64,000 nt of DNA from Lentzea waywayandensis (GTDB lineage Bacteria; Actinomycetota; Actinomycetes; Mycobacteriales; Pseudonocardiaceae), in NCBI RefSeq assembly GCF_900115955.1, contig NZ_FOYL01000001.1, positions 1,233,639-1,297,638 of the forward strand, written 5' to 3'. Made by a program: the position numbers and the translations under genes. The notes below the pieces were generated by a model. It saw only the letters and a list, made by a program, of their open reading frames with translations, was not told where the DNA came from and ran no database searches. Shown in pieces: positions 8,601 through 17,891 of this stretch (positions are counted from its first letter, which is position 1; every line of letters starts with the position of its first letter).

Positions 8601-11600
8601 TTGTACGTGTAGGTCCGCACGGTCTGGTCCGGGTCCGTGACGGTGATCAGGTTTCCGGCCACGTCGTAGCCGAACGTCGTGCTCCGCAGGGTGGACCCGT
8701 CGGCCTTCAGCACGTTGTCCGCGGTCTTCTGCCCGAACAGGTCGTAGATCACCTGGGACGTACGGCCCTGGGCGTCGACAGCGCGGACGGTGTGCCCGGC
8801 GAAGTCGTAGCCGTACTGGACCTGCACACCGTTCGGGTCGACGGACCTGGTCAGCTGGTTGAGCGTGTCGAAGGTGTAGGTCGTCGTCGCCTGTTTCGGC
8901 GAGATCTCGTTGACCACGTTGCCGACGTCGTCGAAGACAGCCCTGCTGGTGAACGCGCCCGCGACCGGGGTGCGCTCGATCGAGGTGGCCGTCACCTGGC
9001 GGTCGAGGTCGTCATAGGTGGCCTCGGAACGAATCCCCGTCGGATCCACAGTGGACAGAACCTGACCGGATCGGGTGTAGCCGAACGTCGTGACCGCGCG
9101 TTCGTCGTTGGTCGACGCGGGCACGTCGACCTTCGCCACCCGGTTGAGCTGGTCGTAGGTGCTCCGCGTGATGTTGCCGCGCGGGTCCTTGACCTCGACG
9201 ATGTTGCTGTTGCCGTCGTACTTGGTGAAGGTCGTCGGCGTGACGGCCTGTGTCGCACCTGGCGCCTGGTAGGACGGCTTGGCCGAACTGGTCGAGCGGC
9301 CGTTGCGGTCATAGGTCGTGCGGGAGACGTTGCCGATTTCGTCCTTGTACTCGGTCATCTCGCCGAACGTGTTGTAACCGGTCGACGCGCTCGGCGTGGC
9401 CGTGCTCGCCGCCTGGCCGCCACTCTCCACCGACAACGGCGCCGCGGTCGAGGTGACCCGCTGACCGATCTCGTCGTACGTCAGCCTCGCGGTGAACGCG
9501 TTCGGGTCGGCACCGGTCGCGTTGCCGCGGGGGTCGACTGTGGACGTCGCCAGCCCGCGCTGGTCGTACTTCGTCTTGGTGACACGGGAAACCGTGCCGT
9601 TGGTGACGGTCTCCTGGATGAGGTTGTCGGCGTCGTCGTAGTCGTAGGACACCTGTTCCTGGCTGTTGCCGGTGATCCAGGGCACGTTCGACGGTTTGCC
9701 GGTAGTCGTGACGGTCTTGACGTTTCCGTTGCCGTCGTAGGTGAACGCCGTGCTGCGCATCAAGCCGCTCGGGTCCGCGGTGGCAGTGGCGACCCGGCCC
9801 AGCTTGTCGTAGGTGCTGGTCTTGACCGTCTTGCCGTTGGCCCTGACCTGCTTGACCGGGTTTCCGGCGGCGTCGTAGGTGTTGTCTTCAAGCACGAAGT
9901 CGCGCGTGGTGCCGTCCGGGTTGCGGAACTTCTTGAGCACGGCCTTGGCGAGCAGGCCGTCGTCGAAGTAGGTGTACTCGGTCCGCCGTCCCATCGCGTC
10001 GGTCTCACTGGCGAGCCGCCCGGCGAAGTCGTAGCTGTAGGCCTTGAGCACCAGGTGGTCGCCTGTTGCCGGAGCGCCCTCCGGGTCACTGCGCCAGTCC
10101 CGCAGCCGCACCTCGGCGAGCGTGTTGCGAGCGGTGTAGGCGTAGTCGTACCGGTTGCCGTTCGAGTCCGTTGTGGACGTGACGTTGCCCTGGACGTCGT
10201 AGTCGAACCAGGTCTGGCCGCCTTCGGGATCGGTCGTCGTGATCGCGCGGCCGTGGTCGTCGAGCGTCGACGAGGCGGTGCGGGTCTGGTCGTTGCCCAA
10301 CGCGTCGGCGGTCTCGACCGAGGTGACGTTGCCGTCCGGATCGTAGGTGCTGGTGATCCGCTTCTGGTGCTTGACGCCCGTGACCGCGTTCGTGGTGACC
10401 GGCAACGTCGTGGTGCGCAACCGGGACATGCCGTCGTAGGTGTACGTGGTGACCACACCGGCCGGGAAGCTGTCGGAGACGTCCTTCTTGGTGATCATCC
10501 GGCCGACCTGGTCGTAGGTGTACTCGGTCGACCGGCCGGACGGCTCGGTCACCTTCGCCAGGTCACCGTTGGAGAAATAGGCGTACTTGGTGATCTTGCC
10601 CCGGGCGTTGGTGACGGAGTCGACCAGTCCGGCGGGCTGAGTACCGCCGCCGACCGCGCCTTCGCTGCCGGTCGTGTACTTGTACGACGTCTGAGCACCA
10701 TCAGGGGACGTCTGTGTCGCCAACTGACCGCTCGAGTGGTACGCGTACTGGGTCCGGTAGGTGTTGTCCGTCGCGCTCGCCGAACGCGCGTCCCTGTTCT
10801 CCGTCGGCAGGTCGTTGCGCGGGTCGTAGAGGTTCGTGACCGTTGCCGGGTAGGACTTGTACGACGTCTGGCACTGGTTGGCGTCGGTGTCCCGGCAGGT
10901 CTTCGTCGAGGTGACGTTGCCGCGGGCGTCGTAGGTCATCGTGGTCGGGTTGCCGTTCTCGTCCCGAACCGTGGTGAGCACGCCCTCGTCGTTGTATTCG
11001 AACGTGCGGATGCTGACACCGTCCACTCCGTACCGGACGAACACGGGGCCGCCTGAGTCGTCGGGGATGACGGTGCAGAAAGCCGGGTCGTTGGGGTCCG
11101 GCTGGGTGCATTGCCGCACGGGGTCCGGTGGCGTCTCGGCGGGCTCGCCCGGCTTGTCCTCCGGCCGGGCCTCCATGCCCAGCGGCTGGCCGAGGCGCAG
11201 CAGCTGACCGCTGATCGCGTCGAACTCGTACAGACTGGTGCGGTTGCCGGGATCGAGCACCTCGATGCTGCGGCGCAGATCGGTGTCGCCGCCGTACACC
11301 GTTGGGGCGCCGACCTTCCACACACCGCCGTTGTTGTCGGTGTACTGCTTGACGCGGTCACGGCCCACGTCGTACGTGGCGAGGGCATCGACCCGGCCAC
11401 TGGGCAGGGTGACCTTGCTCAGCAGGTCGGCCTGCGCGGTCGCGGCCTTGTGGTGGGCCATGACCGAGGCCGCGCCCAGCGGGCCGGCGTAGACCGCGAC
11501 CTCGTCGATCAGGCCGCTGTAGGACCGCTGGGCCGTCGTGCCCCACGCCGGCCACGAGCCCGGTGTGCTCGCGTACGCGGCACCGATCTGGTTGAACGTC

Positions 11601-14600
11601 AGCAAGGTGTGGTCGATCGTCTTGCCGGTCAGCTCGCCGACCTGCGCACCGTCCAGGTAGAGCGTCTGGGTCGAGCCCATCGACGACAGCACGACGTGGT
11701 GCCACTTGCCGTCGTTCACCAGGGCGCTCGTGGTGATCGGGGTGATCGATCCGGTGCCGAACTGGCCGCGCAGCTTGCCGTCGGTGCCGACGTACAGCAC
11801 CGGGACGCCGGTCGTGCTCGCCGAGCCCAGCGCCTTGTCCTGGTAGCCGATCAGCGGGCCGCCCGAGCCGGTGATGGAGTTCTTGAACCACAGCTCGATC
11901 GCGCCGTCGCGGCTCTTCTTCACCGTTCCCTTGGGCAGGTCCACAGTGGACGTCGTACCGTTGAAGGACGCGGCGGTGTCAGTCGCGCCGGCCAGCTGGC
12001 CGGCGGCGTTGAGCGTGACGTTCTTGTACGTGCCGGTGTCCTTGCCCAGGTTGACGGCGACCTCACTCGCGGCCGCGGTTCCCTCGTCCTCCCCCAGCCG
12101 CCAGTACGACTCGGGCCGCGAGTCGAGCACGGCGCTGCGGTAGTGCGAACCGGCGCTGTACTCGTAGTTCGTGCACCCCGGCGTCGGCCCGCACACCTTG
12201 GTGAGCAGGTCGCCGGTGTAGCTGTAGGCCCAGCTCAACGCTGCGCCGCCGACCGGGTCGGTGTCCAGTTTCGTGACGTGGTTGCCGGTCCAGGTGAACG
12301 TCAGCGACCGCCCGGCGGTGTTGGTCTGGCTGTTGGCCACCTGCGCCTTGCGGAGCTTGCCGTCCTGGTAGGTGAGCACGGTCGACCGGTTGGACACGTC
12401 GGTGATCTTCGACAGCTTGCCCGTCAACGCGAACTGATAGGTGGTACCGGACTTGTCCAGCAGCTTCCAGGACGTGCTGTCCAGGGTCAGCGAGGCCGTC
12501 CGGCCACCCGGCGCGACATAGGTTCCGTTGGCGTTGCGGCCGAATCGGACCGTCTGCCCATCCGGATAGGTGACCACAACGCTGCCGGAGCCGTCGTCGT
12601 CGGACACGACCTTCATGTCGAAGACACTGGTCCAGCCCGCGCCGAACAGACCGTCCCGGCGCGGGTCGATGCTGTTGTACGTTCTGGTCACCGACAACGC
12701 CGGGCCGGCCGTGCCGACGGTGGCGTCCACAGCGGACGTGGTGAGGTTGCCGGTCTGCGGGTCGAAGTCCTGGTCCTGCAAGCCGTTGGGCGCCGTGGAC
12801 ACCCGTGCGGTGATCTCCGGCTGCGGCACGTTCGCGAGCAGAACCGAATAGGGCGACGGCACCTCGGTCGTGGCGTCCTTCACGAACGCCCGCCACATGT
12901 AGGTCTTGGTCCAGCTGAGCGTGCCGGACGGGACCGGCCAAGCCGTCTTGGTCCCGTATCCGGAGTTCGTGCAGTTGATCGGCTTGCCGGCCGGATCGCG
13001 TTCGCAGAGCTCGAACTTGAACTGCAGCGCCGAGCTCGGCGGCGCGTCGACGTCCAGTGCTCTGGCCCACAGCTGCGGGGTCAGGGTCGGCGTCTGGTAT
13101 CCGTTGGGCGGGAACAGTTCCTGCACGACCGGCGGGATGTCGAAGACCTGCAGGATGATCCGGCCGGGCGGGACCTGGTGGTCGGTGAACACCGGCCCGC
13201 CGGTCTTGACCATCGTGAAGTCGAGGAAGTACTTACCTGGCGGCATCGCTTTGATGGTCGCGTCGAGGGTGACCTTGCCGTTGCGCTGAACCGTCGCGGT
13301 CAGGTTCGCCGCGCGCTGCTGCGTGACCGCGGCGCCGTCGGACTTGTAGGCGCGGTAAGCCAGGTAGTAGTCGCCAGGAGCCCACGCGGCGGCGCTCTTG
13401 TTGGTGACCGTGATCTTGACCTTGCCGTCCTGGTTCTGCAGCACAGGCGGGTTCGGCCGCGGGTCGGTCAGCTTGTAGGTCGCGTTGTACGGGCTGTGCG
13501 TGACGTAGAGCTTCGGCGGGTTCGCGGTGCCGCGGTCGGTGAACTTCTTGGCGCCGGCGCCGCGGATCGACAGGCCGTAGTTGGGCTGTTCGCCGTTCAC
13601 CCAGCGCTGCACGAGATCCCGGCCCGCGCCACCGAGGTTGAACAGTTCACCGGCGCGCGGGCACGCCGACGCGGGCTGCCCGAACGCGATGTAGCCGTGC
13701 GCGAACGACTTGCTGGCCAACGTGGCACCGACCGCGGGCCCCGGGTAGGTCCCGGAACCCGACGACCAGTTCTCGGTGACCGGGTGGACGTCGACCTGAC
13801 GCGGGTTGCAGGACTCGGCGTCGAAGTTCACCAGCCACAGCTGAGCACCGAAGATCGTGTGGTACTGCAGCCGATTGACCAGATCGCCGAACTTGATGTA
13901 GGCGTTGGCGTTCGACCCGATCGCGAGCTCTCCGGAACCGGCCGATCCGGCGGTCATGCTGGCGTCCGCGGGCCCGCTGCCGACCGGCAGCGCGACGGTG
14001 GGGTCGACCGCGACCGGGAACGCCCGGATCGGATCCTTCAGCCAGGCCTCGTCGACGGTCAATTCGAGCGCGCCCTGGACAAGCCGGTAGGACACGGCCC
14101 TCGACACCGAACCCTTGGCGTCCACCATGTCACCGGGCGGGATCACCGCTCGCGGCTCGCCCTTCTCATCCTTGAACACGACTTGACCGTTGTCGATCTG
14201 CGGCGTCAGTCCTTTGAGGCGCAAGGGGAAGGTGAATCTCGTCGGTGCGTCGGGCCCCGCGAGCACAAGGGTCTCCTTGACCCCGCCCGCCCTGGATTCG
14301 AGTTTGAGATCTACTTTGGGCGCAACCCCTGGGTACACGATTGTGGCGCCGTCGACCTGCGGTGTGGACGCCGCGGCACCGGCCAGGGTGTACGACACGG
14401 AGTGATCGTCGTCGACAGTCAGCGTGACCAGATCGGCTGCATCGGACCGCCCGGCGAAGCGCAAGCCCACTTCGCCTGCCGCGTTTCGCCACCCCTTGCC
14501 TTGATCGTCCACCAGGGTCGGGTCGATCGGCGTCCAGGTGCCGTCCTTGCCGCGGTAGTTGAGTTTCGAGGTGGAGAACTCGGTTGTCTCAGAGCCATCA

Positions 14601-15004
14601 GGGTTTGCGTAGACCCGCTCGTACTCCGAGCGTCTCGCCGGTTGTTCCGCACTGGCCTTCTCGTCGAACCCCTTGACCTCGGTGAGCGGCGGCTCGGCCT
14701 CGGTGACCGTGTTGTCGACCTGCTGTTCCCAGGTCTGCTTGGGATAACGGCTTCGCACGCTCGCAGGCAGTGTCCGGTTCGCCGGTGTGCCCTCGAAATG
14801 CGTGCCCGCGCCATCGGCGGCCGAGCCCCACACCTGCCCAGGTCTGTGCAGAGCCGCGTACGCGGCCTCGTCACCCAGCTGATCTCTTACCGAGTCACCG
14901 GTCGCCGACACCACCATGAGGACCGCGAGACCACCTGCTACGACTTTCACGAAACCGCTGGGCACCAAGAAGAAGCCGAAAATGCCGGCCTTGCGTCTGC
15001 GCAC
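5684..15004 (-). CDS. Giant RHS/YD-repeat secreted protein with LamG domain and nuclease-like C-terminus
   Basis: A polymorphic-toxin-type protein of about 3106 residues. I choose GTG 15004 because GGGGGA sits 5 nt upstream and the product then begins with basic residues and a hydrophobic export segment; the open frame extends to 15127. Order: export segment; N-terminal module; Ig-like and PKD-like stretches; LamG domain at about residues 975-1185; dozens of YD repeats (YDxxG, YTYDxxGR) to about 2650, forming the RHS shell; the core-closing region with GxRWYDPATGxF; and a variable C-terminal region of about 450 residues. Near residue 2978 the sequence INSCHLLAAVLGG followed by an Asn-rich stretch resembles the His motif of DNA/RNA non-specific endonucleases found in RHS toxin tips. 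The toxin activity is inferred. No small immunity-like gene follows; the next gene is the propeller protein. Confidence 0.88.
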   Translation of the reverse strand: MRRRKAGIFGFFLVPSGFVKVVAGGLAVLMVVSATGDSVRDQLGDEAAYAALHRPGQVWGSAADGAGTHFEGTPANRTLPASVRSRYPKQTWEQQVDNTVTEAEPPLTEVKGFDEKASAEQPARRSEYERVYANPDGSETTEFSTSKLNYRGKDGTWTPIDPTLVDDQGKGWRNAAGEVGLRFAGRSDAADLVTLTVDDDHSVSYTLAGAAASTPQVDGATIVYPGVAPKVDLKLESRAGGVKETLVLAGPDAPTRFTFPLRLKGLTPQIDNGQVVFKDEKGEPRAVIPPGDMVDAKGSVSRAVSYRLVQGALELTVDEAWLKDPIRAFPVAVDPTVALPVGSGPADASMTAGSAGSGELAIGSNANAYIKFGDLVNRLQYHTIFGAQLWLVNFDAESCNPRQVDVHPVTENWSSGSGTYPGPAVGATLASKSFAHGYIAFGQPASACPRAGELFNLGGAGRDLVQRWVNGEQPNYGLSIRGAGAKKFTDRGTANPPKLYVTHSPYNATYKLTDPRPNPPVLQNQDGKVKITVTNKSAAAWAPGDYYLAYRAYKSDGAAVTQQRAANLTATVQRNGKVTLDATIKAMPPGKYFLDFTMVKTGGPVFTDHQVPPGRIILQVFDIPPVVQELFPPNGYQTPTLTPQLWARALDVDAPPSSALQFKFELCERDPAGKPINCTNSGYGTKTAWPVPSGTLSWTKTYMWRAFVKDATTEVPSPYSVLLANVPQPEITARVSTAPNGLQDQDFDPQTGNLTTSAVDATVGTAGPALSVTRTYNSIDPRRDGLFGAGWTSVFDMKVVSDDDGSGSVVVTYPDGQTVRFGRNANGTYVAPGGRTASLTLDSTSWKLLDKSGTTYQFALTGKLSKITDVSNRSTVLTYQDGKLRKAQVANSQTNTAGRSLTFTWTGNHVTKLDTDPVGGAALSWAYSYTGDLLTKVCGPTPGCTNYEYSAGSHYRSAVLDSRPESYWRLGEDEGTAAASEVAVNLGKDTGTYKNVTLNAAGQLAGATDTAASFNGTTSTVDLPKGTVKKSRDGAIELWFKNSITGSGGPLIGYQDKALGSASTTGVPVLYVGTDGKLRGQFGTGSITPITTSALVNDGKWHHVVLSSMGSTQTLYLDGAQVGELTGKTIDHTLLTFNQIGAAYASTPGSWPAWGTTAQRSYSGLIDEVAVYAGPLGAASVMAHHKAATAQADLLSKVTLPSGRVDALATYDVGRDRVKQYTDNNGGVWKVGAPTVYGGDTDLRRSIEVLDPGNRTSLYEFDAISGQLLRLGQPLGMEARPEDKPGEPAETPPDPVRQCTQPDPNDPAFCTVIPDDSGGPVFVRYGVDGVSIRTFEYNDEGVLTTVRDENGNPTTMTYDARGNVTSTKTCRDTDANQCQTSYKSYPATVTNLYDPRNDLPTENRDARSASATDNTYRTQYAYHSSGQLATQTSPDGAQTSYKYTTGSEGAVGGGTQPAGLVDSVTNARGKITKYAYFSNGDLAKVTEPSGRSTEYTYDQVGRMITKKDVSDSFPAGVVTTYTYDGMSRLRTTTLPVTTNAVTGVKHQKRITSTYDPDGNVTSVETADALGNDQTRTASSTLDDHGRAITTTDPEGGQTWFDYDVQGNVTSTTDSNGNRYDYAYTARNTLAEVRLRDWRSDPEGAPATGDHLVLKAYSYDFAGRLASETDAMGRRTEYTYFDDGLLAKAVLKKFRNPDGTTRDFVLEDNTYDAAGNPVKQVRANGKTVKTSTYDKLGRVATATADPSGLMRSTAFTYDGNGNVKTVTTTGKPSNVPWITGNSQEQVSYDYDDADNLIQETVTNGTVSRVTKTKYDQRGLATSTVDPRGNATGADPNAFTARLTYDEIGQRVTSTAAPLSVESGGQAASTATPSASTGYNTFGEMTEYKDEIGNVSRTTYDRNGRSTSSAKPSYQAPGATQAVTPTTFTKYDGNSNIVEVKDPRGNITRSTYDQLNRVAKVDVPASTNDERAVTTFGYTRSGQVLSTVDPTGIRSEATYDDLDRQVTATSIERTPVAGAFTSRAVFDDVGNVVNEISPKQATTTYTFDTLNQLTRSVDPNGVQVQYGYDFAGHTVRAVDAQGRTSQVIYDLFGQKTADNVLKADGSTLRSTTFGYDVAGNLITVTDPDQTVRTYTYNSANQLINQVEPVADNKSITSSYGVDAAGRRTRYTDGRGNSTITTYNSLGVPESTIDPPTTAHPNAADRTWTTGYDENGNAVQMTAPGGVVTKRVYDAANRPTSETGTGAEAQTAAATYGYDLSNRLRSASAVGGTNTYTYDDRGNLFTTAGPGGVAEYRYDEEGSVISRADAAGTAAYVYDKGRLDTVADGLTGTSQKFGYDNTGEVKTIDFGAGRKRTLGYDDFGRLSSDVMTNSANATVASTTYGYNRTDTVASRTTTGVAGAGTTTYDYDKGYRLKSSTAGGVTTGYEWDDAGNRTKIGSKASTFDERNRLLSDGDSTYAYSARGTLRSKTTGSQVQQAGFDALDRMITNGAQTYAYDGFDRVATRNGTTFTYAGQNDEIVSDGTETYARGPGDELVATNRGGTKRLSISDSHGDVVGGFDPADTTLGALPDSTTYDPFGKVTAKAGNTGALGYQGDWTDQATGQVDMGARWYDPATGGFVSRDDVDTSGGSALTANRYGYGAGNPVTNTDPTGHFCPAGKGYTVCAPRLAPDISVPKKSWWSRIGKGAKWGFGRISIPLWAAWQVLKPTQMPYDGCERWSGGMSCGDYFRYSHNPTSVRDQFCDTHPWTSQCGGGGGRSPWEQAADPDSDTGQDTDGDGDVDPQDDTAARAEAARIAAYLRAKAISDRARADNANAAKHTPIAVDPAATKPILLDPDQVSSTPKAPAGRVGTVRDVVDDARTDVDSIYQTAVRAVGQLQHNVSSASRAVVVTIHGSDQPDRLISGQHQRQKRDCRQTLPSPNYMPVDSAHGNRATGVEACVTKTYGENKAKRGPGYEWAQNHVSQNYGATASLTINSCHLLAAVLGGEGKKYENVATCSRAANYWVRGAGRLEDNMRAFEREVATAVREGQVVYYKVIPKYAGDRTIPVSFEMTAEGFYKNGRPGGINKNEVVPNSLYNQRGSGPGLVNLGLLQDSNGNPAPTGYTK

Positions 15005-15214
15005 GTGATCCCCCAAGTGGACCCGAACACTCCGATGAGCGTCGGCGACGTACCTCTCCGGCAATCGGAAAAGATCGAGTTGGACGAGGCGTGATATCTC
15101 AGTCGAATGAGGTGGTCGAGCCGACACCGATGTCGACAGTTCCCGGCCTCAGCGCTTCCGAGGCCGACTTGCATTCCGGCTGCCCGGCTCGCGGCCAGGT
15201 GCTCGAGCAGCCGC

Positions 15215-15242
15215 CACCCTGCGGCACGCAAGCCACAGGGTG
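15215..15242 (-). terminator. Hairpin terminator after small secreted protein gene
   Basis: An 11-bp stem (15215-15225 with 15232-15242) with one C-A mismatch and a 6-nt loop lies 9 bp past the stop of the gene at 15251-15595, upstream of the RHS gene on the same strand. The RHS promoter would then lie between this hairpin and 15004. I could not fix its -10 and -35 by eye. Confidence 0.6.
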
Positions 15243-15250
15243 CGGAGGTC

Positions 15251-15595
15251 TCACCACCAGCCGGAGCAGCGGCCGGTGACGCTGTCGCAGAGGCGGAACG
15301 AGATCTTGCCGACATCGCTGTAGCTGCCGGAGTAGGACGAGTTCTTCACGACACCGTCCTCACGGCGCTGCAGGTAGGTGTGCGACGGCAGCGACGACGG
15401 ACCGTTGGTCCACCACCTGCCGTCGTAGTCGTTGCCGTCCCACACCCACGACTTGCACAGAGGCAAGGTGCCACCTTCCGGGCCTCGCAGGTCGCCACAT
15501 TGCTGGGCGGCCGACGCGGGCGAGGCGAGGAGGATGCTCGCACTCGCAATGGTGCCGACGGCGATGCCGATCTTCCTGACAGCGTTGAGAAGCAC
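15251..15595 (-). CDS. Small secreted protein, unknown function
   Basis: A 114-residue protein. GTG 15595 is chosen because AGGGGA lies about 8 nt upstream. A clear signal peptide ends near SPASA, giving a mature domain of about 85 residues rich in Trp, Gly and Ser with four cysteines (near QQCGDL, LPLCKS, FRLCDS and GRCSGWW), which could form two disulfides. I do not recognise the family. It follows the small gene at 15633 by 37 bp on the same strand, so the two are probably an operon of exported proteins feeding into the RHS neighbourhood. Confidence 0.75.
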   Translation of the reverse strand: MLLNAVRKIGIAVGTIASASILLASPASAAQQCGDLRGPEGGTLPLCKSWVWDGNDYDGRWWTNGPSSLPSHTYLQRREDGVVKNSSYSGSYSDVGKISFRLCDSVTGRCSGWW

Positions 15596-15632
15596 GATGA
15601 ATCCCCTTTGCGCGTGGGATGAAAAGGAGAGA

Positions 15633-15842
15633 TCAGGCATCGATCACACGGGCGACGAACCGCGGGCCCTGCCCGCTGCGGCCGTCGGACGACCACCGGA
15701 TCACCTTGGCGCCCTTGGCCGCGCTGCCACGGGCGATCGATTCGGCGTTGCCGCGCTTGTAGGTCACCAGGTTGTGGTCGGTCGCTGAGCTGGCGAGCGG
15801 CGTGACCGCGGCAGCGAGGATCGTGTCGCCAAGACGAGTCAT
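15633..15842 (-). CDS. Small protein resembling a partial ricin-type beta-trefoil repeat
   Basis: A 69-residue product from ATG 15842, preceded by GGGGA about 7 nt upstream. A weakly hydrophobic N-terminus (TILAAAVTPLASS) is followed by GSAAKGAKVIRW and SGQ, reminiscent of one QxW repeat of a ricin B-type lectin. At this length it holds only one repeat, so it is either a fragment of a lectin or an unrelated short protein. It lies directly upstream of the small secreted protein gene. The lectin resemblance is from motif memory only. Confidence 0.5.
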   Translation of the reverse strand: MTRLGDTILAAAVTPLASSATDHNLVTYKRGNAESIARGSAAKGAKVIRWSSDGRSGQGPRFVARVIDA

Positions 15843-15998
15843 CGACTGTCCCCAGTTCCATGATCGGTGCGGGTCACACGCCCGCGCCCAAGCTAGGAAC
15901 CGGCGCTGACATTTCACTGACAGGTGACGGCGGTCACAACTGCATGATCAGATCGGACTCGACATTGGCCGCGCGCACATCGCGAGGGGAGACTGTGG
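15843..15998. promoter_or_regulatory. Divergent promoter region
   Basis: This 156-bp region separates the minus-strand small genes from the plus-strand amidohydrolase and must hold both promoters. It contains GTGACGGCGGTCAC (a 5-bp inverted repeat, GTGAC/GTCAC) as a candidate operator. The amidohydrolase ribosome binding site is AGGGGAG about 7 nt before ATG 15999. No confident -35/-10 pair was assigned. Confidence 0.4.
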
Positions 15999-17048
15999 AT
16001 GGCACTCAAGGTTCGAGGCATCAGGTTGCCGGAGCACGAGGAAGTTGTTCTACAGATCGACGGCGAGCAGCTTCGAACCGCGTCGGCCGGCGGACACGAC
16101 GATTTCGTGGTCGATGGTGGGTGGTTGCTCCCAGGCCTCGTCGACGTGCACACCCACCCCGGCACTGACAAGCCGGGCGACGAGTTCGACCTGACGCTGT
16201 TCCGGCAGCACATGGTCGAGCACCGCAACGCCGGAGTCCTCGCGGTGCGTTCACCTGGATCGGCCGACCGCGTCTCCGGTCGTGTCCACGACGACATCGA
16301 CCTGCCCCGGCTGCGCACCGGAGGTCAGTGGCTCGCCACTCCCGGCAAGTTCTTCGCGGGGTTCGGCCGTGACGTCACCGAAGCGGACCTCGTCGACGCC
16401 GCGGTGGAGGAGGCCAAGGCCTCCTCCGGCTGGTGCAAGATCATCGGCGACTGGCTGCCCGGCACACCTCCTGTACCGCTGCAGGTGCTCACGGCGGCGG
16501 TTGACGCCGTGCACTCGATCGGCGGCCGCGTCGCGGTGCACTGCCAGACGGCCGAGGGCTGCACGAACGCTGTTCTCGCCGGTGCCGACAGTCTCGAGCA
16601 CGGCCTGCACCTCGACCACACCCTGCTGCCGCGGATGGCGGAACAGGGAACAGCGCTCGTACCGACCTTCACCGCGTTCGCCAAGACCGTGGAGCAGCTC
16701 GGCCAGGACGTACCCGAGAACATCCGGGAATGGCTGCGGTCCGGTTGGGACGGACTGGCCGGAACGGCCCTGGCAGCTCACGAGGCCGGGGTGACAGTGC
16801 TGGCGGGAACGGACAGCAAGCCGTGCGGCGACATCGTGGGTGAGATCGACTGGCTGGTTCGCGCGGGGTTGCCTCCCGAGGTCGCCGTCGGCGCGGGTTC
16901 GTGGACCGCGCGGTCGTGGCTCGGCCTGCCCGGACTGACGGACGGGGGCTGGGCCGACATCGTCGTCTACGACGCGGATCCGACCGTCGACCTGGGCGTG
17001 CTGCGCCGGCCGAGCCGAATCGTCCTGCGCGGGAGAGTCATCCTCTGA
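15999..17048 (+). CDS. Metal-dependent amidohydrolase
   Basis: A cytosolic hydrolase of 349 residues in the amidohydrolase superfamily (imidazolonepropionase/cyclic imidase-like). Family landmarks are in order: the first metal motif HxH in LVDVHTHPG, a candidate Lys in WCKIIGD, metal His in VAVHCQT, a second His in SLEHGLHLD, and catalytic Asp in LAGTDS, followed by a C-terminal beta-sandwich strand (ADIVVYDADP). The substrate cannot be deduced. It stands alone, divergent from small secreted genes, with a good ribosome binding site. The length is slightly short for the family but no motif is missing. Confidence 0.85.
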   Translation: MALKVRGIRLPEHEEVVLQIDGEQLRTASAGGHDDFVVDGGWLLPGLVDVHTHPGTDKPGDEFDLTLFRQHMVEHRNAGVLAVRSPGSADRVSGRVHDDIDLPRLRTGGQWLATPGKFFAGFGRDVTEADLVDAAVEEAKASSGWCKIIGDWLPGTPPVPLQVLTAAVDAVHSIGGRVAVHCQTAEGCTNAVLAGADSLEHGLHLDHTLLPRMAEQGTALVPTFTAFAKTVEQLGQDVPENIREWLRSGWDGLAGTALAAHEAGVTVLAGTDSKPCGDIVGEIDWLVRAGLPPEVAVGAGSWTARSWLGLPGLTDGGWADIVVYDADPTVDLGVLRRPSRIVLRGRVIL

Positions 17049-17332
17049 TCAGGCCCATTAGGCCGTTCGTCGAGATCGTGCGATCTGTTCGCCGAGCAGG
17101 ACCAGCTGTCATGACCTTGCGGACCGTCCCTGCGAACGCGTTCTCGTCGACCACCTCGGAAGACCAAAGGAAAGAGCGCTCTCACCGGGCCTCACAGTGA
17201 AGCGAACTCGCCCTGCCCCGCGCCAGATCATGCGCCTGAGCCGAGTCCGCCATCATTGCCAACTCAGAAGGGCAGTAGCCGTGTTCGGCGGCCTGTCGCC
17301 GGTCGTACGCACCCGCGCTACCGCAGCACGCG
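17049..17332. other. Intergenic stretch without recognisable gene
   Basis: This stretch of about 280 bp separates the amidohydrolase stop from the convergent lipoprotein stop. Short open frames on both strands lack ribosome binding sites and resemble no family. No strong hairpin was seen. Confidence 0.5.
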
Positions 17333-17749
17333 CTACTTCACCGGGAACTCCTGCAGCTTCGGATCCTGCAACCAGCAAGCGAACCTCTGATCAACGATGG
17401 CCTCACGGGTGTAGCTCCCCGAGCAGAACGCCCCTTCGGTCATCAACTCGGCCCGCACTCGCTTGCCGTCCTTGTAGTACAGGAACACGCCACTCTTACT
17501 GCCCCAGGGCGCGTCCACCTTCTCACCGGTGACCTCTTCCACGTAGCCGGCATCAGCACCGTCGAGGTCCACGACGTACAGCTTGTCCCAGTCCCACGAG
17601 GTGAACTCGGTGAACGGGCGGGTCTTGTCCACCCGCTCACCGATGAACGTACGCACCGCTGAGTCCAGGTCACCGTTCGTTTCGACCGAGATGCCTCCGC
17701 ATCCCGTCAGCAGCAACAATGCGGCCTCCAGCAGACCAACGATCCGCAC
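17333..17749 (-). CDS. Putative lipoprotein
   Basis: A 138-residue lipoprotein. GTG 17749 is chosen because a full AGGAGG lies 5 nt upstream; the GTG at 17755 sits too close to it. The N-terminus is a short lipoprotein signal with lipobox LLTGC. The mature part is acidic, with two further cysteines (AFCSGS and FACWLQD) that may pair. No family is recognised. The gene is divergent from another lipoprotein gene at 17892, with a shared upstream region of 142 bp. Confidence 0.75.
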   Translation of the reverse strand: MRIVGLLEAALLLLTGCGGISVETNGDLDSAVRTFIGERVDKTRPFTEFTSWDWDKLYVVDLDGADAGYVEEVTGEKVDAPWGSKSGVFLYYKDGKRVRAELMTEGAFCSGSYTREAIVDQRFACWLQDPKLQEFPVK

Positions 17750-17891
17750 GTTCACCTCCTCCAGACAAGCTGCACGGCAACCCCGGCAACGGTGCCCAGG
17801 GCCGTAGCGCGGGTGGACCTCCCAGCACCGACACGGCGTGCGACCATGTCACGCCGCGCCCACAATGAGGCGCTGGAACCTGGGGGAACAA

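Noticed and set aside
6809..15094. Plus-strand open frames of 1415 and 1327 codons opposite the RHS gene
   Set aside because: They mirror the repetitive RHS coding sequence, with no family motifs and no start signals.
15005..15127. Extended N-terminus of the RHS protein
   Set aside because: GTG 15004 has a close GGGGGA and places basic residues directly before the hydrophobic segment; the extension is not signal-peptide-like.
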